Shown piece after piece: positions 8,307-16,538 of a stretch of 64,000 nt of DNA. The notes beneath the pieces were generated by a model. The model did no database searches, had not been told where the DNA came from, and saw only the letters and a program-made list of their open reading frames with translations. The position numbers and the translations under genes are program-made. Location of the stretch: the NCBI RefSeq assembly GCF_009363435.1, contig NZ_CP045354.1, positions 1,950,501 to 2,014,500 of the forward strand, written 5' to 3'. Position 1 is the first letter of the stretch, and the number at the start of each line of letters is the position of its first letter. The stretch is from Labrenzia sp. THAF82 (GTDB lineage Bacteria; Pseudomonadota; Alphaproteobacteria; Rhizobiales; Stappiaceae).

Positions 8307-9415
8307 TCGCCCAAATCTGAATTCGTCTCAGTATCATTGTGCTGGTGTGCTGTCGGACTGTGCATTGGCCAAGCCCTGAACTCAAAGGGCACACGTCCCT
8401 CGACGCGGTCCTTGTTGGGTGGCAAACCAAATTTTTGCTGATAAGAGCGACTGAAATGGACTTGGCTGTTAAACCCTGAGGCTGCCGCCACCTCACTGAG
8501 TTTCATCTCCGTTTGCGTAACCAGTCCGCGTGCACGGTCCAGTCTGATGTCGCGGTAGTACTCTACAGGCGTCTTGCGAACGAATTGAGTGAACAGACGA
8601 CCCAGCTGCCGCTGCGAAATTGCTATGCGCCTGCAGATTTCTGGGATGGATATCGGGTCTTCGAGATTTGCTTCCATCAAGTCTATTGCTCTTCTAACTG
8701 TATTTGGCGTCACTTGTCCCGTAGGTTCGATCACCTTAGGATTCTGCGATCTGCCGGGTCCGCGTACGTCGTGATGAAACACATATCTTGCGGCCGCATT
8801 CGCAATACTCAATCCGCAAAATCTGTTCAGAAAGTACAACGCGGCATCGGAAGCCGCTGTCCCGCCACAGCACGTAAAAATTCTGCCATCAACAACAAAG
8901 AGGTCTTCCAAAACTGATGTGTTGGTCGCTGTTTCTTTAAGGGCATCGATATGCTCGTAGTGAACCGTTGCCCTCTTGTCGTTCAAAAGGCCGGCATTCG
9001 CCAAAACGAAAGCGCCAGTGTCAATTCCACCGATTGTCCTCCCATCGCGCGCCCACCGTTTCAGCGATGAAGTAATGACATCCGCATAGCTTTGTTCGGG
9101 CGTCCAGCTCGAACTGACCACGACAAGGTCGGCTTTTAACGAGGCGGCATCTGTCAATGCCTTTGTATGTACTTCGAGGCCACTGCTGGATGGTAAAAGT
9201 CCTCCTTGAGCCGAATAAATATTCCATTGGAATTTCGAAGACCCAATCAGGTAGTTTGCAGCTCGAAAGGGATCGATAAACGACATGGTCGCAGCAAGAT
9301 TGAAGTAGGGTGTCGCAAGAATGACCAATTCCAAAACATAGATCCAATCAGGAGGCCAACGCCGCGTTTCTTGAACTATCAAAGTACCAAAAAGCGCGCT
9401 TACGGTGAAGTTCAA
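8303..9415 (-). CDS. GlxA-family AraC-type transcriptional regulator (GbdR/CdhR-like)
   Basis: 370 residues. An N-terminal DJ-1/PfpI-like domain (about 28-200) is followed by a C-terminal AraC helix-turn-helix pair (about 255-345, ending FSRSYQQKFG). This architecture is that of GbdR and CdhR, activators of glycine betaine and carnitine catabolism, which fits its position convergent with the Rieske/BKACE operon. Likely targets are the paired palindromes at 748-789 (inference). The start is uncertain. The coordinate used is a TTG, no ATG precedes the DJ-1 core, and the first 25 residues do not resemble the family. Another in-frame TTG at 9334 just before the core strand is an alternative. Confidence 0.82.
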   Translation of the reverse strand: MNFTVSALFGTLIVQETRRWPPDWIYVLELVILATPYFNLAATMSFIDPFRAANYLIGSSKFQWNIYSAQGGLLPSSSGLEVHTKALTDAASLKADLVVVSSSWTPEQSYADVITSSLKRWARDGRTIGGIDTGAFVLANAGLLNDKRATVHYEHIDALKETATNTSVLEDLFVVDGRIFTCCGGTAASDAALYFLNRFCGLSIANAAARYVFHHDVRGPGRSQNPKVIEPTGQVTPNTVRRAIDLMEANLEDPISIPEICRRIAISQRQLGRLFTQFVRKTPVEYYRDIRLDRARGLVTQTEMKLSEVAAASGFNSQVHFSRSYQQKFGLPPNKDRVEGRVPFEFRAWPMHSPTAHQHNDTETNSDLGD

Positions 9416-9565
9416 CTGGCCAGCTTACATTAACCCAGGCTCAGACCGAGACATATCTCGCCCGCTATTTCTGTTTTGCCAAATGCCCTCTTTGAGTGAG
9501 TTGTCCCGAAGAGAGTGAAGGTCGCTTTCAGGCGGAACAAAATCCACAGGACTGACCTTGTAGCG

Positions 9566-10492
9566 CTAGTGGGGTGCGTCGACTGTGATCAGCTCCAGAA
9601 ACTGTTGCAGAACAGGTGATTGATTCCGATCACCGCGCCACACAGCGCAAATTGGCGAGGAGTAGCGGAAAATATCTGACCGTAACTCCTTGAATTCGTA
9701 GAGCGCCTGGCTCGTGCAATGAGTTGGAAAAAAACCGAGATAAACCCCCGCTCCTACCAAAGCCAGTACAGCTTCGGTTTGAAAAACGATGGTCCCAACC
9801 GGGAAATTTTGTTTGAGGTTTCGTATTTTGTTGCTTTCAAAATAGCCGCGATAGACCAGCGCGTGTTCTAGAATTTCTTCCTGGCTCAGGTCTTTCCCGG
9901 CATCAAGCGCAACCGACATCGGGTGTTCACCGGCGCAAAATAGCCCCACCTCCTCATCATACAGGTGACGATACTTCAAACTGGGATGACGCTGGTAATC
10001 CGGCACAATTCCAAAATGCAGCTTCCCGTCGATGACTGCCCGCTCCACTTCAGCCGGTGTTCCAGTCATCAGGCTGACATCGACCTCCGGCGCATCGTCT
10101 TTGAAACGCCGTATTGCTGAGACCAAAGGATTGCGTTCGTCTGACAACGTGTAATCGATCATGCCTATGTCGATTTTCCCGACAAGCTGTCGGTTGATCG
10201 AAGCGACACTGGTGGCAAACTCATCGGCCGCGGCGAGGAGCCGCTCTATATGTTCCAATGCGATTTCGCCCTGTTGGGTAAGAGAAAAACCACTTCTTCC
10301 ACGATGACAAAGTCGGATACCAAGGCGCGTTTCCAGATCAGAAATCTGTCTTGAAATCGTTGAAGCCCCAACGCCAAGCTCTGTTTGGGCCGCAGAAAGA
10401 CCGGAGCACTCGATAACGGTTTTGAAGACCCGCATCAGACGAATATCTGCACCGCTAACGGTTCCTGAAAAAGCATTCTTTCGTCGGGCCAT
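9566..10492 (-). CDS. LysR-family transcriptional regulator of the ureohydrolase gene
   Basis: 308-residue LysR-type regulator with an N-terminal winged helix-turn-helix (about residues 15-75, GVGASTISRQISDLETRLGI) and a C-terminal effector domain. It is transcribed divergently from the ureohydrolase/RidA pair across a 121-bp intergenic region, the usual arrangement for autoregulated LysR genes that control their neighbour. The effector is probably the substrate of that pathway (arginine-, agmatine- or guanidino-type compound; inference). An inverted-repeat element at 10517-10536 in the shared promoter resembles one before the ABC transporter genes, suggesting it controls both units. Confidence 0.85.
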   Translation of the reverse strand: MARRKNAFSGTVSGADIRLMRVFKTVIECSGLSAAQTELGVGASTISRQISDLETRLGIRLCHRGRSGFSLTQQGEIALEHIERLLAAADEFATSVASINRQLVGKIDIGMIDYTLSDERNPLVSAIRRFKDDAPEVDVSLMTGTPAEVERAVIDGKLHFGIVPDYQRHPSLKYRHLYDEEVGLFCAGEHPMSVALDAGKDLSQEEILEHALVYRGYFESNKIRNLKQNFPVGTIVFQTEAVLALVGAGVYLGFFPTHCTSQALYEFKELRSDIFRYSSPICAVWRGDRNQSPVLQQFLELITVDAPH

Positions 10493-10516
10493 GGTTCAAA
10501 TACACCTCAAAAAATC

Positions 10517-10536
10517 GCATGCATTTTTATGCAAGT
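10517..10536. promoter_or_regulatory. Putative LysR operator between the LysR and ureohydrolase genes
   Basis: Contains the interrupted palindrome TGCAT-TTTT-ATGCA (10520-10533). Read on the minus strand the 20 bp match the element at 16228-16247 upstream of the transporter operon at 16 of 20 positions (common core CTTGCA-AAAAA-T-CA-GC). It sits 25-44 bp before the LysR start and about 78-97 bp before the ureohydrolase start, where LysR recognition sites usually lie. Function is inferred from position and recurrence. Confidence 0.5.
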
Positions 10537-10613
10537 ATTCTTTGGATTGTTCAACTTTGTGACGATTAAAAACCGCATTATTCAGTTCCAAACATCTTGT
10601 TGAGGAGCGACAT

Positions 10614-11666
10614 ATGGTGAACCCAAAACTCGAAGCTCTCAGGGAAAAGTTCGGCAACGCCGATGGCGGGACATTGTTCACACCAAAGTATCAGAAGATC
10701 GCCTCGAAAATTTTCTCCGAAGGCGGAAAGCGACCAGCCCCTTATTCCGGAATTCCGACACTTCTCGATGCTCCGCAAGCGACTTTGGAACAGGCGAGCG
10801 AGCTTCAGGTTGCCCTTTACGGTGCGCCTATGGATCTGGGCGTTACAAATCGAAACGGCGCTCGTTTCGGGCCGCGAGCTTTGCGCTCCATCGAGCGCGT
10901 AGGCCCTTACAATGATGCTCTCGAAACAGCTCCATTGCACGAAATGGCTGTCGCTGATCTTGGCGATGTGCCCTTCAGCAGCCGGTTCGACCTTGGCCTA
11001 AGTCACGAAGAAATTGAAAATTTCGTGAGGCAGATTGTTCTTGCCGGGGCGATACCAATCGGTGTTGGCGGCGATCATTCCATCACGCATCCAATCTTGC
11101 GTGCGGTCGGCCAAAACGAACCTGTGGGCATGGTGCATATCGATGCGCATTGCGATACGGGCGGCGCTTATGAGAATGAGAAATTCCACCATGGCGGGCC
11201 TTTCCGTAACGCTGTGCTGGATGGCGTTTTGTCGCCTGAGCGTACGATCCAGATCGGTATTCGCGGTGCCGCCGGTTATATCTGGGAGTTTTCTGAAATG
11301 TCCGGCATGACGGTGGTCGAAGCCAAAGACATAACAGATGCAAATTTTCCGGACATAATTGAGAAAGCGCGTCAGGTTGTCGGAAGTGGCCCGACCTATC
11401 TGTCCTTTGATATCGACAGTCTGGATCCCGCCTTTGCCCCCGGCACCGGCACACCGGAAATAGGCGGCCTGACCTCGCGGGAAGCACTGCGTCTGATCCG
11501 CGGTCTCAAGGGCCTCAATTTCGTTGGTGGCGACGTTGTTGAAGTTGCTCCTGCCTATGATCAAAGCACCAACACTGCCCATGCAGGTGCTCAGATGCTC
11601 TTCGAAATCTTGAGCCTCATGCAGTTTTCACCCTCCCTTCCCAGGACACAAGGAAAAGACGTATGA
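10614..11666 (+). CDS. Ureohydrolase (agmatinase/guanidinobutyrase type)
   Basis: Binuclear Mn enzyme of the arginase/agmatinase family, 350 residues, hydrolysing a guanidino group to urea plus an amine. The metal-binding motifs are GGDHSIT, DAHCDT and [19 protein letters not shown]. The 350-residue length, with an N-terminal extension of about 65 residues before the core, resembles rhizobial agmatinase-like proteins rather than the 306-residue enterobacterial SpeB. Agmatine, 4-guanidinobutyrate or 3-guanidinopropionate are possible substrates. The ATGA overlap with ridA implies one transcript. The neighbouring transporter and aminotransferase suggest uptake and use of a guanidino compound as a nitrogen source. 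Confidence 0.85.
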   Translation: MVNPKLEALREKFGNADGGTLFTPKYQKIASKIFSEGGKRPAPYSGIPTLLDAPQATLEQASELQVALYGAPMDLGVTNRNGARFGPRALRSIERVGPYNDALETAPLHEMAVADLGDVPFSSRFDLGLSHEEIENFVRQIVLAGAIPIGVGGDHSITHPILRAVGQNEPVGMVHIDAHCDTGGAYENEKFHHGGPFRNAVLDGVLSPERTIQIGIRGAAGYIWEFSEMSGMTVVEAKDITDANFPDIIEKARQVVGSGPTYLSFDIDSLDPAFAPGTGTPEIGGLTSREALRLIRGLKGLNFVGGDVVEVAPAYDQSTNTAHAGAQMLFEILSLMQFSPSLPRTQGKDV

Positions 11667-12007
11667 CCATCGAACGCTTTGAGAAAGGAAGCCGCATGAG
11701 CCAGGCGGTGGTTCATGGTAACACCGTCTATCTGGCAGGTCAGATTGGCGAAGGCCCGGACATGACACGTCAAACACAGTCCATGCTGGCCGAAGTGGAT
11801 CGTCTCCTGGCATCTGTGGGAAGCAGCAAGTCCAGCATATTGTCCGCACAGATCTGGGTTTCCGACATGGGAGATGTTGACGCTATGAACAACGTCTGGG
11901 ATGCATGGATCGATGTGCAAAATCCACCAGCGCGCGCTTGTGTGGAAAGTAAGCTCGTTTCGCCTGATTTCTTGGTCGAAGTCATGATTATCGCCGCCAA
12001 GGAATAG
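11663..12007 (+). CDS. RidA family (YjgF/YER057c/UK114) protein
   Basis: 114-residue RidA-superfamily protein. These are trimeric enamine/imine deaminases or related enzymes that clear reactive intermediates produced by PLP enzymes. The family's conserved arginine is in NPPARACVE, followed by LVEV (lane VEV-type strand). It overlaps the ureohydrolase stop (ATGA). With an aminotransferase in the same island (16.5 kb) a role in hydrolysing an imine intermediate of the pathway is reasonable, but several RidA subfamilies have other roles and the subfamily cannot be fixed by eye. Confidence 0.85.
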   Translation: MTIERFEKGSRMSQAVVHGNTVYLAGQIGEGPDMTRQTQSMLAEVDRLLASVGSSKSSILSAQIWVSDMGDVDAMNNVWDAWIDVQNPPARACVESKLVSPDFLVEVMIIAAKE

Positions 12008-12022
12008 CGGCTCGTGGGGGCG

Positions 12023-12066
12023 CAAGGGTCGGAGTGTCGTTGACGCTTAGGCTTGGGGGACCCTTG
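12023..12066. terminator. Possible terminator-like hairpin between convergent units
   Basis: Perfect 8-bp arms CAAGGGTC (12023-12030) and GACCCTTG (12059-12066) flank a 28-nt loop just after the RidA stop and before the end of the convergent ABC ATPase gene. The long loop and short following T-tract (TTTG) make it a weak candidate. The rest of 12008-12244 holds nothing I can identify. Confidence 0.3.
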
Positions 12067-12244
12067 TTTGTTGCGGTCGACGATTTCTTCCCGCGGCCTT
12101 TGCGGGACTACCCTTGCGACACGCGGTTGGTTGTGCCTTTCGCTGAAACGACAGAGCCTTGATTTTGGCTGGCCATTCAGACCAGCCTCACAACGGCTCT
12201 CCATGAAAAGCGCAACAATTCCTCTGTTTCTGCGTCTCTTCAGA

Positions 12245-13294
12245 CTAGTCGACGGGAAAGACAGCTAATCGAGCCGGATCAGCAGTCAGGTGGACGAGAT
12301 CTCCTACCTGGAATTCGCTGTCATCGGAGGCCGAACCGCGCACCCGGATTTCCTGATCCTTTACACTGACGAGCCACTCTTTGAAGGCGCCGAGATCACG
12401 GGCAAACACAACACGCCCGGTTGACCCCTCATTTGCCTGCGCTGGACGCAAGGAAATGTTCTCTGCTCGCACAGCAACGTTGACAGCTGTGCCGGGTTCA
12501 TAGTCAGCCGCCGCTTTGAAGCTATTCCCAAAGATTGCCAGTTGCCTGTTCTGACCAATCTCGGCTTGAACAAGGTTTGCAGCACCAATGAAATCAGCCA
12601 CCAGGCTGTTGGCTGGTTGGCGGTAAACTTGAGTTGGTGTGGCTGCCTGTTGAACCTTCCCGTGGTCCAGAACCACAAGTTCATCAGCCAGCATCATTGC
12701 TTCGGTTTGATCGTGCGTGACCAAAACCGTTGTAACTCCGAATTTTTGCTGCAACCTACGCAGTTCAATCTGCATGTTGTCGCGAAGTTTCGCATCCAGT
12801 GCAGACAATGGTTCGTCCAGAAGAAATAGCTTTGGTTTGATTGCGAGTGCTCGGGCAATTGCCACTCTCTGTCGCTGTCCGCCTGACAGCGCCGAAACGG
12901 TGCGATCTGCAATGTGGGGAAGCTCAACAACGTTGAGAAGTTCTTCTACACGTTCACGCTGTTCCTTTGCCGTCGTTTTGCGAAGTTTCAGCCCATACGC
13001 GATGTTTTCAGCGACACTCATGTGAGGGAACAAAGCAAGCGATTGGAATACCATTCCGAACCCACGCTTGTGCGGCGGCACTTCTGAGATATCGGCGCCA
13101 TCCAGCAGCAAACGCCCTTCCGTGGGTTTTTCAAAACCAGCGATAATCCTCAGCAGTGTTGTCTTGCCGCAGCCGGATGGTCCCAAAAGACAGACAAACG
13201 ATCCACGTTCAATCTTCAGGTCAACTCGATTAAGCGCAGTTACGGGCCCGAACGACTTTGAAACCGCCTCAATGTTCAAATGCGTATTAGTCAC
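12245..13294 (-). CDS. ABC transporter ATP-binding protein (PotA/PotG-like)
   Basis: ATPase of a spermidine/putrescine-type importer. Walker A GPSGCGKTT, Q-loop VFQSLALFPH, signature LSGGQRQR, Walker B LFLLDEP and the H-loop VTHD are all present, followed by a C-terminal TOBE-type regulatory region (about 270-349). I prefer the GTG at 13294 (349 residues), preceded by AAAGG, over the GTG at 13324, which lies inside the upstream permease gene without a ribosome site. It is the last gene of a four-gene minus-strand operon: binding protein, two permeases, ATPase. The substrate is probably a polyamine or guanidino compound given the adjacent ureohydrolase (inference). Confidence 0.88.
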   Translation of the reverse strand: MTNTHLNIEAVSKSFGPVTALNRVDLKIERGSFVCLLGPSGCGKTTLLRIIAGFEKPTEGRLLLDGADISEVPPHKRGFGMVFQSLALFPHMSVAENIAYGLKLRKTTAKEQRERVEELLNVVELPHIADRTVSALSGGQRQRVAIARALAIKPKLFLLDEPLSALDAKLRDNMQIELRRLQQKFGVTTVLVTHDQTEAMMLADELVVLDHGKVQQAATPTQVYRQPANSLVADFIGAANLVQAEIGQNRQLAIFGNSFKAAADYEPGTAVNVAVRAENISLRPAQANEGSTGRVVFARDLGAFKEWLVSVKDQEIRVRGSASDDSEFQVGDLVHLTADPARLAVFPVD

Positions 13295-13307
13295 GTTGAG
13301 CCTTTTG

Positions 13308-14150
13308 TCAGAACAGGTTGCCACGTCCGGCGATCAGCTTGTCGACAAGCAGCACCAGGAAAACATCAACCACAATTATGAAGACGGAAAGCGCCAGAGT
13401 CGCAGGATCCAGCGACGACACTGTTCGACTGTACATCCAGATGGGCAACGTGCTGACATCAATCGTGTACATGAAGAAGGTGACGGTGAATTCGTTGAAA
13501 CTTATTATGAGCGCAAAGATCAAACCGGCGAGAATGCCGGCTTTCATCAGCGGGATGACAACATCCCAAATCGCCCGTAGTGGCGACGCGCCGAGTGAAA
13601 TCGCGGCTTCTTCGATTTCGACGCTGATGCCATTCATGGCGCTCAAGCAGTTGCGCAAGACAAACGGCAATACAAGCGCAATATGCGGAATCGCAATTCG
13701 CCATATGCCGAGATCCAGTTGCAGACTTTCGGCAATGAGGAGAAAGGCTATGCCCAGCATCACCAATGGAAACACCAAGGGCAAAGTGAATAGCAGTTCC
13801 ATGCCTTCACGCAAGTTTCGGCCGCTGCGCGCCAGCGCATAGGCAAGCGGAACACAAACCAGTGTTGAAATGACCATCACCAAAAACGCGACCAGGAGGC
13901 TCGTAATGGTGGAATCGACGACCGATTGCGCGCTGGATGGGTCCTCGTTTGTGAACAGCTGCAAGACTTCGAAATACCAGCGGAACGAAAACTCCGTGGG
14001 GGGAAAACTCGAATATTCGGATGCGGAAAACGACATGATCGTCACAACGATCACCGGCAGCGCGGAAATGAGAATTCCAATGCTTGCCAGAAAAAGAACC
14101 ACGAACCGGTAGGTTCCACCACCCTCTGTTGGGAGAAGTCCGACCCGCAT
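13308..14150 (-). CDS. ABC transporter permease (PotC/PotI-like)
   Basis: Inner-membrane permease of 280 residues when started at the ATG at 14150, which overlaps the upstream permease stop (TGATG). A longer in-frame reading into that gene gives non-membrane sequence and is rejected. About six transmembrane helices are apparent. The cytoplasmic EAA loop is EEAAISLGASPLRAIWDVVIPLM. Together with the other permease it forms the channel of the importer. Its stop lies 13 bp before the preferred ATPase start. Confidence 0.88.
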   Translation of the reverse strand: MRVGLLPTEGGGTYRFVVLFLASIGILISALPVIVVTIMSFSASEYSSFPPTEFSFRWYFEVLQLFTNEDPSSAQSVVDSTITSLLVAFLVMVISTLVCVPLAYALARSGRNLREGMELLFTLPLVFPLVMLGIAFLLIAESLQLDLGIWRIAIPHIALVLPFVLRNCLSAMNGISVEIEEAAISLGASPLRAIWDVVIPLMKAGILAGLIFALIISFNEFTVTFFMYTIDVSTLPIWMYSRTVSSLDPATLALSVFIIVVDVFLVLLVDKLIAGRGNLF

Positions 14151-15007
14151 CAACTGGATTCCTTTGCAGTTGTCGTCAATCGAACCAGCCAGGAAGAGGC
14201 GACAAGAACGATCAGTGTCAAAACAATGAGGATCATTCCGGCAGCGGCAGCGCCCGACCAGTTGAACAGGGGAGAGATCATGTCGCGTATGACCAAGCCC
14301 ATCATCTGTACGCGGCGTCCGCCAAGAAGCAAAGGAATGGCAAAAGCGCTGGCGTTGAACGCAAAGACAATGGAAGCTGCCCCGACAAGTCCAGGTCGTA
14401 AAAGGGGGACTGTAACGTCCCTGAAGGTGCGCCAATGTCCGGCCCCCAAGGAACTTGCTGCCTCCAGGTATTCCGGTGAAATGGCTCTTACAGCTCCGAC
14501 GATCGGAAAGACAGCAAGCGGTAAGGACGTTTGCACAAGCCCCAGCAAAACGCCTGTCTCGTTGAAAAGCAGAAACAACGGACGTTCGATAATCCCCATT
14601 GCCTTAAGGGTCGAGTTCAGGACACCGGATGGGCCAAGTAGCAGGATCCAGCCATAGGCTTGGACCAAGAGGTTCAAGATGAGCGGTAGAAGGATGGAAA
14701 TTGTCAGCAACCGCCTGAAAAACGAGCTGCGTAACGATGTCATGACAAAGGCCAGCGGCACTGCGAGAACCATCACGATAATCGTCGCGATAAACGCCAG
14801 TTTCAGGGTCAGCCAAACGGATCTGCCGAAAAACGGAGTCATCAAATCCCGATAGGCCTGGATCGATAGTCCTTCAATTGTTCCCTGTTCAGCCGACAGC
14901 GAAAAACGCAGTATGTAGAAACACGCTCCCAGAAACGGAAGAATGGCAATAAATGCAGGCGCTGCGAACAGCAGCGCCTGTTTCTTTGGAAGAAATTCAG
15001 TCGACAC
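14150..15007 (-). CDS. ABC transporter permease (PotB/PotH-like)
   Basis: 285-residue integral membrane subunit of the polyamine-type ABC importer, with six hydrophobic helices and the EAA loop EAASSLGAGHWRTFRDVTVPLL. The periplasmic segment between the first two helices and the overall length match PotB-like permeases. It is encoded 28 bp after the binding-protein gene and is coupled to the second permease by a 1-nt stop/start overlap. Substrate specificity rests with the binding protein. Confidence 0.88.
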   Translation of the reverse strand: MSTEFLPKKQALLFAAPAFIAILPFLGACFYILRFSLSAEQGTIEGLSIQAYRDLMTPFFGRSVWLTLKLAFIATIIVMVLAVPLAFVMTSLRSSFFRRLLTISILLPLILNLLVQAYGWILLLGPSGVLNSTLKAMGIIERPLFLLFNETGVLLGLVQTSLPLAVFPIVGAVRAISPEYLEAASSLGAGHWRTFRDVTVPLLRPGLVGAASIVFAFNASAFAIPLLLGGRRVQMMGLVIRDMISPLFNWSGAAAAGMILIVLTLIVLVASSWLVRLTTTAKESS

Positions 15008-15035
15008 GATTGAGGGTCACTTAAATCCTTGCCTT

Positions 15036-16127
15036 CTAAGACAAGGTTTGTTGATAGGTCGCAATCCACTTTTCCCGAACGTCAGCGACAAAGGCTTTGT
15101 CATGTACAACGGCTTTTTCGCTTAACTGTTCAGGCTTGATGATAAACGGACTTGCCTTTGCCGCTTCACTCATCACGGCCTGCTGGTTGATCGGCCCGTT
15201 TAGGACGGCCTCGGCCATCACGCCTTGAACCTTGTCGTCTAGAGTGTAGTTGATGAAAGCATGCACTACGTCGTCGTCACCTGGTTTGGATTTCGGCACG
15301 ATCGTATACATCAGATCCGCGAAAAAGCCTTCGTCAAGGTCGTAGGTTGCCCCCATGTTGGACTCTGCCGGATTGGCAAGTTCTTTGGCAAAAAATGCTG
15401 GTGCGTATACGCCGCCAATGTCGAGGGCGTCGGATCGGAACAGTTCCGAGATCTGGCCCGGATTTTCTCCAAAGGTCAATATGCTGCTTCTCAGTTCAGC
15501 AAGCTTGGCGAAGGCTTCTTCGGAGTTCGTTCCATCTCCGCCAATCATCTTACCTGTTGCAAAAATCGTATCCAGCGCATCTGTCCAGGTTGCTGGTGGC
15601 AGGAACAGGCGACCAGCGTGGGCTGTATCCCACATTTCTGCATAAGACTTCGGTGCTTCCTTGAAAGTTTTCGTATTGTAGATCATGCCACCGGTCCAAA
15701 GCAGGTAACCGATGCCGTGACCTTCCGCACCTGAACGGAAGCGCGGATCTACTTTTTCAAGATTTGGCAGCATGTTGAGGTCGGGTTTTGCCAACAGACC
15801 GTCACCGGCAAGTTCAACCGCACCCACGCCGGCCAGCGTAATCACGTCGTATTGCGCCTTGCCACCAGAAGCCCTGAGTTTTGCGACCATCTCCGAGGTT
15901 GAACCGGTTCGGTCGGCAATGACTTTTGCGCCCGTCATTTCCTCAAAGGGTTTTGCTATGTTCTCAAGAATTGCCAGTCCGGTATTGTCGGACCAGGTCA
16001 AGAGCCGGATTTCCTTGCCGCTGAAATCGCTTTTACCGGCGGCTGTTACAACTGAAGGCATCGCGAGTGTTGCTGCAGTAGCAGCACTTGCCTTCAGGAT
16101 GCCTCGTCGGGTTAGTTTGAAAGTCAC
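15036..16127 (-). CDS. Extracellular solute-binding protein, spermidine/putrescine type
   Basis: 363-residue periplasmic binding protein, first gene of the importer operon. The N-terminus carries a Tat-type signal (LTRRGILKAS, hydrophobic stretch, cleavage near VVTAA-GK). The mature part begins with the EIRLLTWSDNTG strand typical of PotD/PotF-like proteins. The GTG start at 16127 is preceded by AGAGGTGG. A candidate LysR operator lies 101-120 bp upstream. The ligand is probably a polyamine, agmatine or another guanidino compound (inference from neighbours); amino acid binding is possible. Confidence 0.85.
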   Translation of the reverse strand: MTFKLTRRGILKASAATAATLAMPSVVTAAGKSDFSGKEIRLLTWSDNTGLAILENIAKPFEEMTGAKVIADRTGSTSEMVAKLRASGGKAQYDVITLAGVGAVELAGDGLLAKPDLNMLPNLEKVDPRFRSGAEGHGIGYLLWTGGMIYNTKTFKEAPKSYAEMWDTAHAGRLFLPPATWTDALDTIFATGKMIGGDGTNSEEAFAKLAELRSSILTFGENPGQISELFRSDALDIGGVYAPAFFAKELANPAESNMGATYDLDEGFFADLMYTIVPKSKPGDDDVVHAFINYTLDDKVQGVMAEAVLNGPINQQAVMSEAAKASPFIIKPEQLSEKAVVHDKAFVADVREKWIATYQQTLS

Positions 16128-16472
16128 GGTTCCACCTCTGATTTTCGGTCTTATGCGACCGCTTCGAATTATCTGAGGTAAGCTCCGGTCTTGTCGTTTG
16201 CATTAACACTTCATTGAATCGAATTTTTCTTGCAAAAAAATACAAGCTTCACGATTTGGATGAAAAAGTATGCACGACTGAACTGCTTTTCATCAGATTG
16301 GCTCAGAAGTGATCAAAGTCATGGGTGGCGAACAGCTCGTCTCACCGCGTGTTCCTGCCAAATTTATGAGGATATTTGGTCACATAGCAGGACAGGTTGA
16401 GGGCGAGGCGCTCCGGCCCGAGCAGTCCGCCTTTTTCAGAAATAGATACGTTCATATTTATCCATGTTTTGA
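16128..16472. other. Divergent intergenic region between binding-protein and aminotransferase genes
   Basis: 345 bases containing the putative LysR operator at 16228-16247 and, presumably, promoters in both directions. No gene is supported here. The sequence before the aminotransferase is AT-rich around 16440-16480. Confidence 0.5.
16228..16247. promoter_or_regulatory. Putative LysR operator upstream of the ABC importer
   Basis: A CTTG-N10-CAAG inverted repeat with an A-rich centre, 101-120 bp before the binding-protein start. It matches the element at 10517-10536 (minus-strand reading) at 16 of 20 bases. Recurrence in the only two promoters of one functional island argues for a shared regulator, probably the LysR at 9566-10492. 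Confidence 0.5.
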
Positions 16473-16538
16473 TTGATAAGTTTCCATTTGAAGGAGGCTT
16501 GCGCGAACTATGGTCGTTTTTGCGCGCTTTCAACAAGC

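Noticed and set aside
10493-10613. Riboswitch or leader RNA before the ureohydrolase gene
   Set aside because: Only 121 bp, mostly explained by divergent promoters and the inverted repeat; no conserved riboswitch fold seen.
13926-14657. 243-residue plus-strand frame antisense to the ABC permeases
   Set aside because: Shadow of two clear membrane permease genes on the other strand.
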